From positions 62,001 through 126,000 of the forward strand of contig JBEKPS010000001.1 of assembly GCA_049520515.1 (NCBI GenBank): a DNA stretch of 64,000 bases. Reading direction: 5' to 3'. The notes beneath the pieces are model-generated. The model did no database searches. It saw nothing but the letters and a program-made list of their open reading frames with translations, and had not been told where the DNA came from. The DNA comes from JAFAMS01 sp049520515. Lineage in GTDB: Bacteria > Vulcanimicrobiota > Vulcanimicrobiia > Vulcanimicrobiales > Vulcanimicrobiaceae. A program made the position numbers and the translations under genes. This document shows positions 34,986 through 43,685 of the stretch, one piece after another (the first letter of the stretch is position 1; every line of letters begins with the position of its first letter).

Positions 34986-35711
34986 GTGGTTCGAGTTGAT
35001 AACGTCACAAAGACTTTCGGTGACAAAGTTGCTCTAAGCAACGTCTCCTTTTCCGTACCAAACGGCCAGATTTGTGGCTTGCTCGGACCCAATGGCGCGG
35101 GGAAAACGACGCTGTTTCGGCTTCTTATGGGCATCTTAAAGTCAACAAGCGGCCGTCTTTATATAGAAGATCTCGACGCCTTTGAGGATCGCGTTGAGAC
35201 GAAGCGCCTAATCGGATTTCTCCCTGACGAGCCAGTCTTTTATTCGTACCTATCCGGTCGAGAAATTCTCGAGCTAAGCGCCGCAATGCATGACCTTTCC
35301 GGTAAGGACGCGGTCGAACGCCTTTCGCCGATCATCAACCTCTTGAACCTAGGAGACGATCTCGACAATTACGCCGAAGACTACTCCCGCGGCACGAAGA
35401 AAAAGCTCGGCCTTCTTCTCGCATTGATTCACGAACCAAAGCTGCTCGTTCTTGACGAGCCGACCAACGGACTCGACGTAGAGTCGACGCACGTCTTCTA
35501 TGACCTGATTGCGGATCGTGCGCGGAGTGGAGTGACAGTCCTTTTCTCGACGCACCTTATGGATCAGGTAACGAAGCTCTGTTCGCATGTCGTCATCCTA
35601 AACAGAGGATCCGTCATCGCCACGGATTCGTTGGACAACCTGCGATCGACGTTCGCGGACGCGGCAGATCTCGAAGAAATCTTCTTGCGCCTTACCGCCG
35701 CGAAACAATAG
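34986..35711 (+). CDS. ABC transporter ATP-binding protein (ABC-2 exporter type)
   Basis: 241 residues from GTG 34986 (an earlier start at 34950 is open). Walker A GPNGAGKT at 34-41, signature-like YSRGTKKKLGLLLAL, Walker B LLVLDEPTNGLD and the switch His in FSTHLMDQ. The signature is degenerate (SRGTKKK instead of LSGGQ), as in the CcmA/NatA-like group. It would energise the permease part of the fusion protein encoded 2 bases downstream. Exported substrate unknown. Confidence 0.92.
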   Translation: MVRVDNVTKTFGDKVALSNVSFSVPNGQICGLLGPNGAGKTTLFRLLMGILKSTSGRLYIEDLDAFEDRVETKRLIGFLPDEPVFYSYLSGREILELSAAMHDLSGKDAVERLSPIINLLNLGDDLDNYAEDYSRGTKKKLGLLLALIHEPKLLVLDEPTNGLDVESTHVFYDLIADRARSGVTVLFSTHLMDQVTKLCSHVVILNRGSVIATDSLDNLRSTFADAADLEEIFLRLTAAKQ

Positions 35712-35713
35712 GC

Positions 35714-38041
35714 GTGCTGTCCGAACATCGGAAGCAGTCGTTTTGGGAGACTGTTGGAATCCTACTCGCCGTTAGCGCTCGCAGAGCACGCGGCCGGCGC
35801 CAACGACAGAGCGAGCTTCTCAGCACTCGTAGTCGAAAAGGAGCTATTAATTGGTCCTGGATTGGGCCCGTTATGGCGTTTGTCGTAATGGCCTTCCAGA
35901 ACGGCATCTTCGCGTCTTTGGTGTACGTCGCTGCGCTCGTCGGCGAACGAGAGGACTCAATTCGCTCCGGTTCCTCGATTGCGACCGACGGACTATCTTC
36001 GATCGCATCCAGCGGGCCTATCACCGCAATGTTGTGCTCGATCGTAATCCTTTGGTGGTGCCTTGCGATGATCTGCCAGGGCGAAGGCCTCGAACTCGAC
36101 GTGCAGCGCCGGCGTTACCCGATGTGGGAATGGTTGTTGAGCCATCCCGTCTCACCAGCGGCCGTTTTCTTCGCAGAAATGCTGTCGCCCGTCGCCGCTA
36201 ACCCGGCATACATTACTGCTCCGATATTTCTCGGCGCCATTTACGGCCTTGCATACGCCGACCCGATGCTGGGGATTATAGCGGCCATTCTCGTTGGAAT
36301 CCCAGTCGCATTAGCGACCGCATGCATTGGCAAGGCGCTCGAAGTCGCCGCCATGGTCCGTCTTTCCGTCCGTAATCGCGGGGCGGTCATCGGTTTCATG
36401 AGTTGGATCGGCCAGGCGTCGCTTGCAGTTGCCTTCTTCGCGTTTATAGCCGGCGTCAAGAACCTCGATTATATCGCGAACGTACTTCAGCCACTATCCA
36501 CCGTTCCGTGGCCTTTGATCGGTCTCGTTCTCGGAGAGACGAATCTGCATCTCTCATTCGGCTTGGGATTGCTCTCTTGCGATGCCGCAGCAATCATCGC
36601 AATTACCGCCAGCGTGTTATTTACCGTTTGGGCAATTGGTCGCGGCTTGACTGCGACAACCGGGGTCGCTGACGTCGCTCCTGCGCGAACTCACTACAAA
36701 GGATCGCGATTCGACAGAGCGCCGCTCTATCGAAAAGAGCTGTTGTGGCTCAAGCGTGATCGAAGCGCCCTAATTCAGATTTTTCTTGTTCCGCTAACCC
36801 TTGCCAGTTTTCAGCTTTTCAACATGCGCTACTTCTTGCAGCATGCTCAAGACGCTTGGAATTATCTTTGCGGCGTTGCCGTCGTCTTTGGGACGTATTT
36901 GCTGTGGGTTCTCGGGCCGCGTTCGCTCGCATCCGAAGGCCCTGCCTTATGGATCGCTCTGACGTGGCCACGCGGACTCGAGGGGCTGCTAAAAGCGAAG
37001 GCGTGGCTTTGGGCGCGGATTTCCTCAGTCGTAGTTCTCGTCATGCTCCTGTACACGGCGTATCGCTTTCCAAGCGATACTTGGAAAATTGCGCTGGTTG
37101 CTATTGCATGGTTCGTCTTCGCCAATTCGATGGCGGAGAAAGCCGTGACTCTGGTTACCGTCCCAGCCTCTTCAGGTGAACCTGAAAAGATACCGTGGAC
37201 ACGCCGATTCGCAGCCTCGCTCGGCATGCTCACGTTCGCGATTGGAGTCTCCACCGCACAGTGGCAGCTCGCGATTGTCGGAATCGTGTATTCCTACATC
37301 ACCGCAGCCGCGATGTGGCAAAACTTTCGAGCGCGCCTTCCCTTCCTCTACGACCCTTGGTCCGAAAGGCTTCCCCCGGCTCCTTCCCTGATGCACGCGA
37401 TGGTTGCCATCAGCATTCTTGTCGAAGGCGCAGCGATCATCGCTACGGCGGAGCTAATATTCGTTCCGGATGCTCGTGCGGCGATTGGAACGGTGCAAGC
37501 TCTCGCATATGGCGTGGCAGCCGTCGGCGTTTTCTTCGGAGCATCGCACTTCTTGTCGGGTCGTGGGATTTCTCAAAGCGCGATGTGGACGTGGGCCGGC
37601 GCACAACTCGATTTCGATAAAAAAGTTCTGTCGATTGTGCTCGCAATCGCCGTTGGAATCGGCCTGGGACTGTTCGCGCATGGTTACACCTGGATGTTGA
37701 TGCAGATCCCATCGATTGCTGAACCACTTCGTCAATCGGAAAGGCAACTCGCCCAAACACCAGATTTATGGAAGTGGTACGCAGTAATGGCAATCGGATT
37801 CGCACCCTTTGCCGAGGAGTTCTTATTCCGCGGATTGCTGTTTCGGGCGCTCGATCGCGAGTGGGGTGGCTGGCGCGCGGTGCTGGGCAGTGCCGCGTTC
37901 TTTGCCAGCTATCATCCTGTCACTGCGTGGATACCTGTTGGGATTCTTGGCGCCGTCAATGCCCTAATGTTCAAGCGAACCGGCTGGCTAACAACCGCCG
38001 TCATCGCGCATATGGTTTATAATGCCGTCGTCGTGCTCTAG
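35714..38041 (+). CDS. ABC-2 type permease fused to CPBP (CAAX-like) intramembrane protease
   Basis: 775 residues. Residues about 50-560 hold some 12 hydrophobic segments of two NatB/ABC-2-like permease halves. From about 590 a CPBP membrane metalloprotease follows, with motif 1 EE-x3-R (Glu701, Glu702, Arg706), motif 2 FFASYH (His734) and motif 3 HMVYN (His766, Asn770), all intact. The family is linked to prenyl-peptide cleavage and bacteriocin maturation or self-immunity. It is co-transcribed with the ATPase gene. The fusion suggests peptide processing coupled to export or membrane extraction. Start GTG 35714. Confidence 0.88.
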   Translation: MLSEHRKQSFWETVGILLAVSARRARGRRQRQSELLSTRSRKGAINWSWIGPVMAFVVMAFQNGIFASLVYVAALVGEREDSIRSGSSIATDGLSSIASSGPITAMLCSIVILWWCLAMICQGEGLELDVQRRRYPMWEWLLSHPVSPAAVFFAEMLSPVAANPAYITAPIFLGAIYGLAYADPMLGIIAAILVGIPVALATACIGKALEVAAMVRLSVRNRGAVIGFMSWIGQASLAVAFFAFIAGVKNLDYIANVLQPLSTVPWPLIGLVLGETNLHLSFGLGLLSCDAAAIIAITASVLFTVWAIGRGLTATTGVADVAPARTHYKGSRFDRAPLYRKELLWLKRDRSALIQIFLVPLTLASFQLFNMRYFLQHAQDAWNYLCGVAVVFGTYLLWVLGPRSLASEGPALWIALTWPRGLEGLLKAKAWLWARISSVVVLVMLLYTAYRFPSDTWKIALVAIAWFVFANSMAEKAVTLVTVPASSGEPEKIPWTRRFAASLGMLTFAIGVSTAQWQLAIVGIVYSYITAAAMWQNFRARLPFLYDPWSERLPPAPSLMHAMVAISILVEGAAIIATAELIFVPDARAAIGTVQALAYGVAAVGVFFGASHFLSGRGISQSAMWTWAGAQLDFDKKVLSIVLAIAVGIGLGLFAHGYTWMLMQIPSIAEPLRQSERQLAQTPDLWKWYAVMAIGFAPFAEEFLFRGLLFRALDREWGGWRAVLGSAAFFASYHPVTAWIPVGILGAVNALMFKRTGWLTTAVIAHMVYNAVVVL

Positions 38042-38053
38042 AGCATAACCGAG

Positions 38054-38791
38054 TTGTTAACTCCTTCGATCGATGGCCTGTTGCAACGGCCGCACGTAGC
38101 CCAGGCGCTTCATGAAGCGCTGAGCTTCCCATTCGTCTTAGTGCATGGGCCGATTGGTAGTGGCAAATCGTCGTCCGTCGCTCTCGCACTCGCGAGCGAT
38201 GCCCGCCCAGTCGTCTGGCACCAGGTGCAACCCTGGCACGCGGACGATTTCGTCAAGCCCCTCGTCGATGCAATTCGAGAGCGCCGCCCAGATTTCGGGC
38301 GACGGACATTGGCGCTCGCCGAAAATGCACGTAACGATGCGCTTGCAGCGCAACGGCTTGGAGCGTCGCTTTGCGAAGATCTCGCCCATCTGAGCGAGCC
38401 AATCGTTCTTGCAATCGACGATGCGCATCTCTTGATCGACGATTCCCAATTCGCAGGATTCATCGAAAGCGCCGCACGGACGCTGCCATCGCAGGCTCAT
38501 CTCGTCGTTATGACACGCGCAAGTGCGCAGTTCGCAATCGGAGAGTTGATCGCCCAGCGACGGGCCAAATCATTCGATGCGAACCTTCTACGCTTCTCCG
38601 CAACAGAGATTCGCGATCTCGCCGAATCACGCGGAGCAAACGACGAACGCATTACCGCCATTATTTCGGCGACGGAAGGATGGCCTGTTGCCGTTTCGCT
38701 CGCGCTCGATTACGGCGATCAGAGTCTCCCGAGCGCGGCGGCTGCGAGAACGATCCGAGCCGAAATCACATTACGCAACGCATCCATCTAA
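38054..38791 (+). CDS. Truncated MalT-like STAND ATPase domain
   Basis: 245 residues. P-loop GPIGSGKS at 32-39, Walker B-like LAIDDAH near 121 and the NB-ARC-like continuation up to ATEGWPVAVSLAL match the N-terminus of large MalT/LuxR regulators, which normally extend to 800-900 residues with TPR-like repeats and a C-terminal LuxR HTH. Here the frame departs from the family at AAARTIRAE and stops after 10 more residues. It may be a decayed regulator or a stand-alone ATPase module. It follows the ABC-CPBP gene by 12 bases, so it could be co-transcribed. Confidence 0.65.
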   Translation: MLTPSIDGLLQRPHVAQALHEALSFPFVLVHGPIGSGKSSSVALALASDARPVVWHQVQPWHADDFVKPLVDAIRERRPDFGRRTLALAENARNDALAAQRLGASLCEDLAHLSEPIVLAIDDAHLLIDDSQFAGFIESAARTLPSQAHLVVMTRASAQFAIGELIAQRRAKSFDANLLRFSATEIRDLAESRGANDERITAIISATEGWPVAVSLALDYGDQSLPSAAAARTIRAEITLRNASI

Positions 38792-38892
38792 CAACAAGAC
38801 ACTTGCGAGACGCTGGGAATTTGGCCGGCACCAACGACTTTTTGCTCATGAAGTGTCGACAATTGAAGGACAACAGGAACGTTTCCAGTCGG

Positions 38893-39339
38893 TTATTTCA
38901 CCGGCTTAGAGTTTTCGTCGCAGCCCACATCCCCAGGTGTTGTCACGAAGCCGAACTCATACGGGTCGAAAAACGCGCTACATGATTCGCCGATTACGAG
39001 GCCGCCGTGGTCGTTACCCTGGTACATGTGCGCGCGATAGACTACGATTGGAACGTGATAGTCGGCAACGAGAGCAAAATGCAGTTTCGATCGTTCCCAG
39101 CCGTAGTTGTGCGAATGGACGATCTTCGCGATCCATGCGCGTTGCTCATGAGTCAGCGGCGGCACGTGGGACTTGAAAGCCGCGCTCACGGGATACGATC
39201 GGTAGAGTGGTCTGGGCGAAGCATCGATCACTGACATGGCTGCCATATATGCGGTGCTATCCGCTTTCGGTGGTTCATGCGCGCAGGCGACAAGCGCAAT
39301 GGCCATTAGCGTCCATAGCCACCGAGAAGGCGCGCGCAC
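38893..39339 (-). CDS. Predicted lipoprotein, function unknown
   Basis: 148 residues from GTG 39339, giving VRAPSRWLWTLMAIALVAC with the lipobox Cys at about 19; an ATG at 39396 would add 19 residues. The mature chain has a Tyr/His-rich centre (HNYGWERSKLHFALVADYHVP) and a C-terminal Cys pair (ESCSAFFDPYEFG ... VGCD). No family recognised. Confidence 0.55.
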   Translation of the reverse strand: MRAPSRWLWTLMAIALVACAHEPPKADSTAYMAAMSVIDASPRPLYRSYPVSAAFKSHVPPLTHEQRAWIAKIVHSHNYGWERSKLHFALVADYHVPIVVYRAHMYQGNDHGGLVIGESCSAFFDPYEFGFVTTPGDVGCDENSKPVK

Positions 39340-39425
39340 AAGACGCCCACGGTCTCCCGAGATCACGTCTGAAGCAACTCGCGAATCAAGTAACAAACCT
39401 CATTCCGTAACGCCTTCTACTCTCG

Positions 39426-40163
39426 TTACCGCTCGCCGTTGAGGCGACCGACGTAGAGGCCACGCGGAAATAGTACGGTAGACCGCCGTTCGACATCAAA
39501 ACCAGCCGCTTCGAGTGCCTCGCGGTATTCCGTGTCGCTGAAGAGCGTCAAGACGTGTGTCTCTTCGAATGCGCGCGAGCTACTGTCGTCCGTCACTGCG
39601 AAGACATAATAGATCGTGCTTTTGTTTCCGGTTCGAATGCTACGCCCGATCCGCGCGGCCTTGAGATGATCTTCGTTGACTATGAGCATGTGGAGGAAGC
39701 CCGGTTTCCAATCCCCGGGTAAGATCCAGGGTTCAATAATAACGGTCCCGCCAGGGACAAGCGCACCGGCGAAGCGTCGGCAGGTCTCCCGCAAACTCGA
39801 GACGTCTTGCAAATGTCCGATGGCAGAAAACATACAGGTTACGGCGTCGACTTTGGTTTCGACGCTTAGGTCCTCCATGCGGCCTTGTGTGAAGATCGCA
39901 CGCGGTACGCGTGTTCTTGCAATCTCCAGAAAGGATGGTTCCAGATCAATACCGGCCAGCGTAAAGGTCGAAGGCATCAGCGACAGATGCATTCCCGTCC
40001 CGCAGGCTACATCTAGAACAGAGGCCTGCGATCCGTGGCGACTTTCAATAAGCTCAGCTATGTAAGCCGTTTCCGCTGCGTAGTCTTTACCTAGCGCCCG
40101 TTGGTAGAAAGCGTCGTAAAGTTGCGCCCAACTGCGATAATCACCGCCTGGAGAGTCCCTCAT
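39426..40163 (-). CDS. Class I SAM-dependent methyltransferase, amino-sugar N-methyltransferase-like
   Basis: 245 residues. SAM-binding VLDVACGTG at 49-57, acidic loop GIDLEPSFL, and TCMFSAIGHL, a pattern close to the TylM1/DesVI group that methylates dTDP-amino sugars. N-terminal YDAFYQRALGKDYAAE also fits that group. No sugar-nucleotide genes are nearby, so the substrate is open. It overlaps the small membrane protein gene upstream (ATGA) on the same strand. Confidence 0.85.
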   Translation of the reverse strand: MRDSPGGDYRSWAQLYDAFYQRALGKDYAAETAYIAELIESRHGSQASVLDVACGTGMHLSLMPSTFTLAGIDLEPSFLEIARTRVPRAIFTQGRMEDLSVETKVDAVTCMFSAIGHLQDVSSLRETCRRFAGALVPGGTVIIEPWILPGDWKPGFLHMLIVNEDHLKAARIGRSIRTGNKSTIYYVFAVTDDSSSRAFEETHVLTLFSDTEYREALEAAGFDVERRSTVLFPRGLYVGRLNGER

Positions 40164-40468
40164 GACGGCGGACCTTCGTCTCCTGACAACTTAACTCCAG
40201 GCCACTGACGACGAACCATAACTCCAACTCCCAGAACGATCGTCGCCAGGAAGAACCACGCCGCAGTCTCGACCCACCATAAGCCTGTTCGATGAGCAAG
40301 GACTACTACCGCCACGCACGCGATGATCGGCGCGCCCTTATCGATGGCGTACAAACGCCTCCGTGTCGCGTGGTCTTGAGAGTTCGTTGCGAGCAATTGC
40401 AATCTCGCCCAAAATTTCGTCGACACAGCGAGTATTAGAACCGCTCCAGACAGCACGGCGACAAGCAT
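40160..40468 (-). CDS. Small three-helix membrane protein
   Basis: 102 residues: hydrophobic segments at about 2-17, 46-61 and 68-87, with a polar loop SQDHATRRRLYAIDKG between the first two. The segment spacing resembles small DUF3784-like membrane proteins. It overlaps the GNAT gene upstream (TGATG) and the methyltransferase gene downstream, so the three form one operon. Confidence 0.6.
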   Translation of the reverse strand: MLVAVLSGAVLILAVSTKFWARLQLLATNSQDHATRRRLYAIDKGAPIIACVAVVVLAHRTGLWWVETAAWFFLATIVLGVGVMVRRQWPGVKLSGDEGPPS

Positions 40469-40989
40469 CAGCTCGGAGCTAGGTCCTGTCTTTGATCAGA
40501 AGCGAGCATCCCGTAAACGCAGAGATCCTCAAAACCGCCATCGGCATTACGGAACCCATCGCGGTAGGCACCCTCATAGATAAAACCTAGGCGTTCGTAT
40601 AGAGCCCGCGCACGAAGATTTGATTCAACGACCTCCAGCCAGAGCCGGTGCGCTTCTATAGTATTGAAGCACCATTCGATCGCCCACCGAAGCGCCGCAG
40701 TGCCAATACCGCGGCCGGGTCTGACGATAGCCACGCGACGAAATTCGACAAGCCAAGGCAGAGCCGCATCATAGCCGAACAGCATCACGCCGGCGCGTTC
40801 GCCTGCCTCCGTGACGATGAACGCGCGTCGGTCAGGCTGGTCAAGAGCTGCAAGCACGGTCGCCCGATCAATGTGATGTAGGAATCCCCGCGCGTGCGGC
40901 GCTTCCTGGGCGCTTACAATAAAGTCAACATCGTTAGCGGATGCAGGCCGTACTTCAATCTCTACGGAGGCGCGATACTCGTTGCGCAT
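40468..40989 (-). CDS. GNAT-family N-acetyltransferase
   Basis: 173 residues from ATG 40989 (a longer frame is open). GNAT core: IEVRPASANDVDFI at strand 1, VEFRRVAIVRPGRGIGTAALRWA with the acetyl-CoA pyrophosphate loop R-x-G-R-G-I-G, and SNLRARALYERLGFIYEG. Similar to the RimJ/L-like branch that acetylates small amines or protein N-termini. Divergent from a second GNAT gene whose start lies only 5 bases away. Confidence 0.88.
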   Translation of the reverse strand: MRNEYRASVEIEVRPASANDVDFIVSAQEAPHARGFLHHIDRATVLAALDQPDRRAFIVTEAGERAGVMLFGYDAALPWLVEFRRVAIVRPGRGIGTAALRWAIEWCFNTIEAHRLWLEVVESNLRARALYERLGFIYEGAYRDGFRNADGGFEDLCVYGMLASDQRQDLAPS

Positions 40990-40994
40990 AAGCA

Positions 40995-41522
40995 GTGGTT
41001 GTGGTGGTCGCTTGGCGCTCCTTCTCTCCCGGATCGACGTACGCACCCGATTTGATTGCGGATGTTACGGCGCTGCTGCACGACGCCTATGCCCAGCATC
41101 TCGCGAACGGCTTAGACTTTTCCGCCGCAACGCAGGATAAGGAGACGACTCGCAACCGGCTCACGAGTGCAACCGCGCTAATCGGTTTTCTCGAGGATGC
41201 AGTTGTCGCAACTGGCCTCATCTACGAACGACTCCGTGCACGGCCCGACCTGCCGTCATGGTTTTCAGAAGAGAGCGTCAGCGTAGCCGCTCAGCTGGCT
41301 GTCTTGCCCCGGCTACAACGTCTCGGAATCGGATCCGAATTGCTCGGGGCATTGGAACGCCAAGCAAAGGACTGGGGGAAACTACACCTAGCGCTCGACA
41401 CCGCGGAGCCTGCGCTTGCTCTCATTTCATTCTATAAGAAACGCGGCTACGTGACGATCGACCACTTCCAGTATTCGGATGTGCCCTTTCGCCACGTCAT
41501 CTTATCGAAGACGTTGACCTGA
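40995..41522 (+). CDS. GNAT-family N-acetyltransferase (second, divergent)
   Basis: 175 residues from GTG 40995. Core pattern QLAVLPRLQRLGIGSELLGALERQA carries the CoA loop (R-L-G-I-G), and LALISFYKKRGYVTI the C-terminal helix-strand. Its start codon is 5 bases from the start of the opposite GNAT gene, so their promoters must lie inside each other's coding sequence. Substrate unknown. Confidence 0.85.
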   Translation: MVVVVAWRSFSPGSTYAPDLIADVTALLHDAYAQHLANGLDFSAATQDKETTRNRLTSATALIGFLEDAVVATGLIYERLRARPDLPSWFSEESVSVAAQLAVLPRLQRLGIGSELLGALERQAKDWGKLHLALDTAEPALALISFYKKRGYVTIDHFQYSDVPFRHVILSKTLT

Positions 41523-41798
41523 TGGTCAGTGCCTAGCTTAGTACGCTTGCGACGGTCTCGTGCGCTCCCCATCGCAGCAAACATGGAAGACTAGCCGGTT
41601 GCGCATCCTTGCCAACGCCGGACATGACGGCAGTCCTGGATTGTTGGACGCCATTGCTGAGGGATTTAACCTCCTCGAGTAACCGAGTAACGTCAGACGC
41701 CATAATCTGAGACACGGATTGAGCAACCGACGGCCGGACCATTTGTAGACGACCCTGTTTGCGCAACCAAGCGACATCCGGCGCGGGTTACACCGCGG

Positions 41799-43685
41799 AT
41801 GACCGCTACGATTAGTGAAGTTCTTCGAGACGCTGGCCGCGGCATTGCCTTCAAGGGCGGTCAGGATCTCGCAGTTCAGCTTAATACGGCACTCGGCTCG
41901 GTGCTTAGCGCATTCTATGTTGGTCCGGGTACTATGATCGACGCCGACGGTGTTCGAAGCCCCGCTTTCGACGTGCTGATCGCCGTCGAGCGGCCCGAGA
42001 CTGATGGTTCCGTGCGCGCCGATGGCGTCGCGTGCGCCGCTTACGTTACCGGCTCGCTTGACAGCACAGAACTGCGCGAGGGGTACGCGCGCCTTGCCCA
42101 AACCCGAAAACTGCGCAAGACGCCTAGCGCCATCGATTCCCGGACCACGATCACGCTCGGCCTGATCATCGCAGCCAGCAGTACTTTGTCGCTCGACGCC
42201 ATCGCCACGGAGATGCGCACACTCAATAAGACCGTCGCCGACGGAGAGCGCCCAGACATGGTCGCCGTAATGAGTAGTGGCACCGTGAGCTACGGCATGT
42301 CGTTTCCCGGCGATGAATCTGTCGGCGGTTTCTTGCCGCCAGTTCAGGGTGGCAAGATCATCCCACCCATTAACATTCGCCAAATCATTACCGAGACGAC
42401 GACGCATGCGTTGAACAAGGTTTGCGGCTTCGTGATCAGCCACATGGCGTTCTTCGCGCCGGCGATGCCACGCCCAGACATGAAGGCCGCTACCGACGGC
42501 TGCCCCCAGAACTGCGCGATCGTGTGGACGTACCGTTACGACACGGCCGGGAGGTTCCGCGATGCCGTGACCATTCCTGACACGACGGTAACGCCCTACC
42601 GGATCGAGGACGCGCAGGGCACATTGCTCTGCCGGCTCGGGTTTCAGCATTGGCAAGACGGCGGCGTCGCGGTCGCCGAAGGCCAGTTACCGCTCGAAGG
42701 TCTGCTGCCGCTCGCAGGCCGCGGATTTCCAGCAGTCGCGTTTCCGGTCAAGAGCGGGCACACGCTGTCGTGCGTGCTGCCGTTGGACGAATCGGGGTTC
42801 GTGGAAATGATGGCTCAGATCGCCAAGAAGGCGACGGGAGTGACCGTTCGCCCCGAGCAGATGCAGTTCACGATCGCGCCTCTTCTCGAAGAGGGCACGA
42901 CTTCGCCGTTCGCGGCGCGGCTGTACATGACGCCGCCTACGCTGCGCGATGTGGCACTAAGGGACAAGGCTCAGGTCGTCAAATTCGACGAGCTGTTCCA
43001 GTTCGTCATGAACCACCTTGTCGACGTGCGCAAGACGGCCAGAGTCATGCTTGAGATGTGGCGCACGTACGCCGCACGAGTCCCGGCCGGAGAGATCGTG
43101 CGTTACGATAACGCCTTGCACGTCGACGAGCCAATCGACCAGCCGCTGAACAAGCACATCAACTCGTTCATCATGGACACCGCGCGCGTATCGAAGGAGT
43201 TTCAGAAGCTGACTCGCCTGTTCGGCGTCGAGATTGGTTTCTTATTCCAGAACGATAAGGAATACCAGAAGAGCCTCGCTCTGCTCGACACCACCGACAC
43301 GACGCTCGCTGACTACCTGCGTGAAAGCCGAAAGTGGCTTGAACCCTTGCGCTTGTTTCGCGACGAAATAGAGCACGAAAACTACGTTCCGCCGCGCATC
43401 ATGCACGATCGAGCGCAGGACGGCCGCGTCACCGCACACGAGCCGCGACTTCTTCACTCGCCGCTTACCCTTACCGTGCCGTACATCGAGAATCGGTTGA
43501 ATCGGTTCGTCGAGGAGATCCTCGTATGGTGCATCGCAAAGGCGCTGCCCGCCGAGATGATCGTCACCGAGATCCCCCTATCCGCTCGTGATCCGAACAA
43601 GGTCGAACGGTTCAAGGTCGCTCTTGCTGGAACTGCGCCCGCCTGGCAACTAACTTATTCGTCCACCGCTTTCGACGAGGTTTAG
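41799..43685 (+). CDS. Unknown 628-residue protein with DUF6602-like N-terminal domain
   Basis: No firm family. Residues about 10-130 (GRGIAFKGGQDLAVQL, then FDVLIAVERP, VACAAYVTGSL, TELREGYARLAQTRKLRK) follow the order of DUF6602-type nuclease-like domains, but the place of the usual Glu-x-Lys is occupied by Y-V-T-G-S-L, so a catalytic PD-(D/E)xK site is not evident. Residues 190-400 have a conserved-looking ETTTHALNKVCGF and a CPQNC pair; 410-560 are helical. It is coupled to the next gene (TAGTG overlap). It lies on the island; a defence or DNA-processing role is a hypothesis only. Confidence 0.85.
   Translation: MTATISEVLRDAGRGIAFKGGQDLAVQLNTALGSVLSAFYVGPGTMIDADGVRSPAFDVLIAVERPETDGSVRADGVACAAYVTGSLDSTELREGYARLAQTRKLRKTPSAIDSRTTITLGLIIAASSTLSLDAIATEMRTLNKTVADGERPDMVAVMSSGTVSYGMSFPGDESVGGFLPPVQGGKIIPPINIRQIITETTTHALNKVCGFVISHMAFFAPAMPRPDMKAATDGCPQNCAIVWTYRYDTAGRFRDAVTIPDTTVTPYRIEDAQGTLLCRLGFQHWQDGGVAVAEGQLPLEGLLPLAGRGFPAVAFPVKSGHTLSCVLPLDESGFVEMMAQIAKKATGVTVRPEQMQFTIAPLLEEGTTSPFAARLYMTPPTLRDVALRDKAQVVKFDELFQFVMNHLVDVRKTARVMLEMWRTYAARVPAGEIVRYDNALHVDEPIDQPLNKHINSFIMDTARVSKEFQKLTRLFGVEIGFLFQNDKEYQKSLALLDTTDTTLADYLRESRKWLEPLRLFRDEIEHENYVPPRIMHDRAQDGRVTAHEPRLLHSPLTLTVPYIENRLNRFVEEILVWCIAKALPAEMIVTEIPLSARDPNKVERFKVALAGTAPAWQLTYSSTAFDEV

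Larger units (their letters stand above)
26131..38861. repeat. Seven dispersed intergenic copies of palindrome TGTCGACA
   Basis: Exact 8-base palindromes start at 26131, 30302, 31456, 31849, 33835, 34928 and 38854, all outside the coding regions called here. Flanks are often A/G-A-A/G-C before and C-T-C or T-T after (30302 and 34928 share ACTGTCGACACCTC). One further copy lies inside cytochrome b (763) and looks like chance. They may be operators, recombination marks or short mobile-repeat cores. Confidence 0.5.

Noticed and set aside
41533..41766. 77-codon minus-strand frame in the gap before the unknown module
   Set aside because: No ribosome site, no motif, and it shares DNA with the likely promoter of the 41799 gene.
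41538..42656. Long minus-strand open frame antisense to the start of the 628-residue gene
   Set aside because: Translation has no family resemblance and many rare residues clustered; it is a by-product of GC-rich codon bias in the plus-strand gene.
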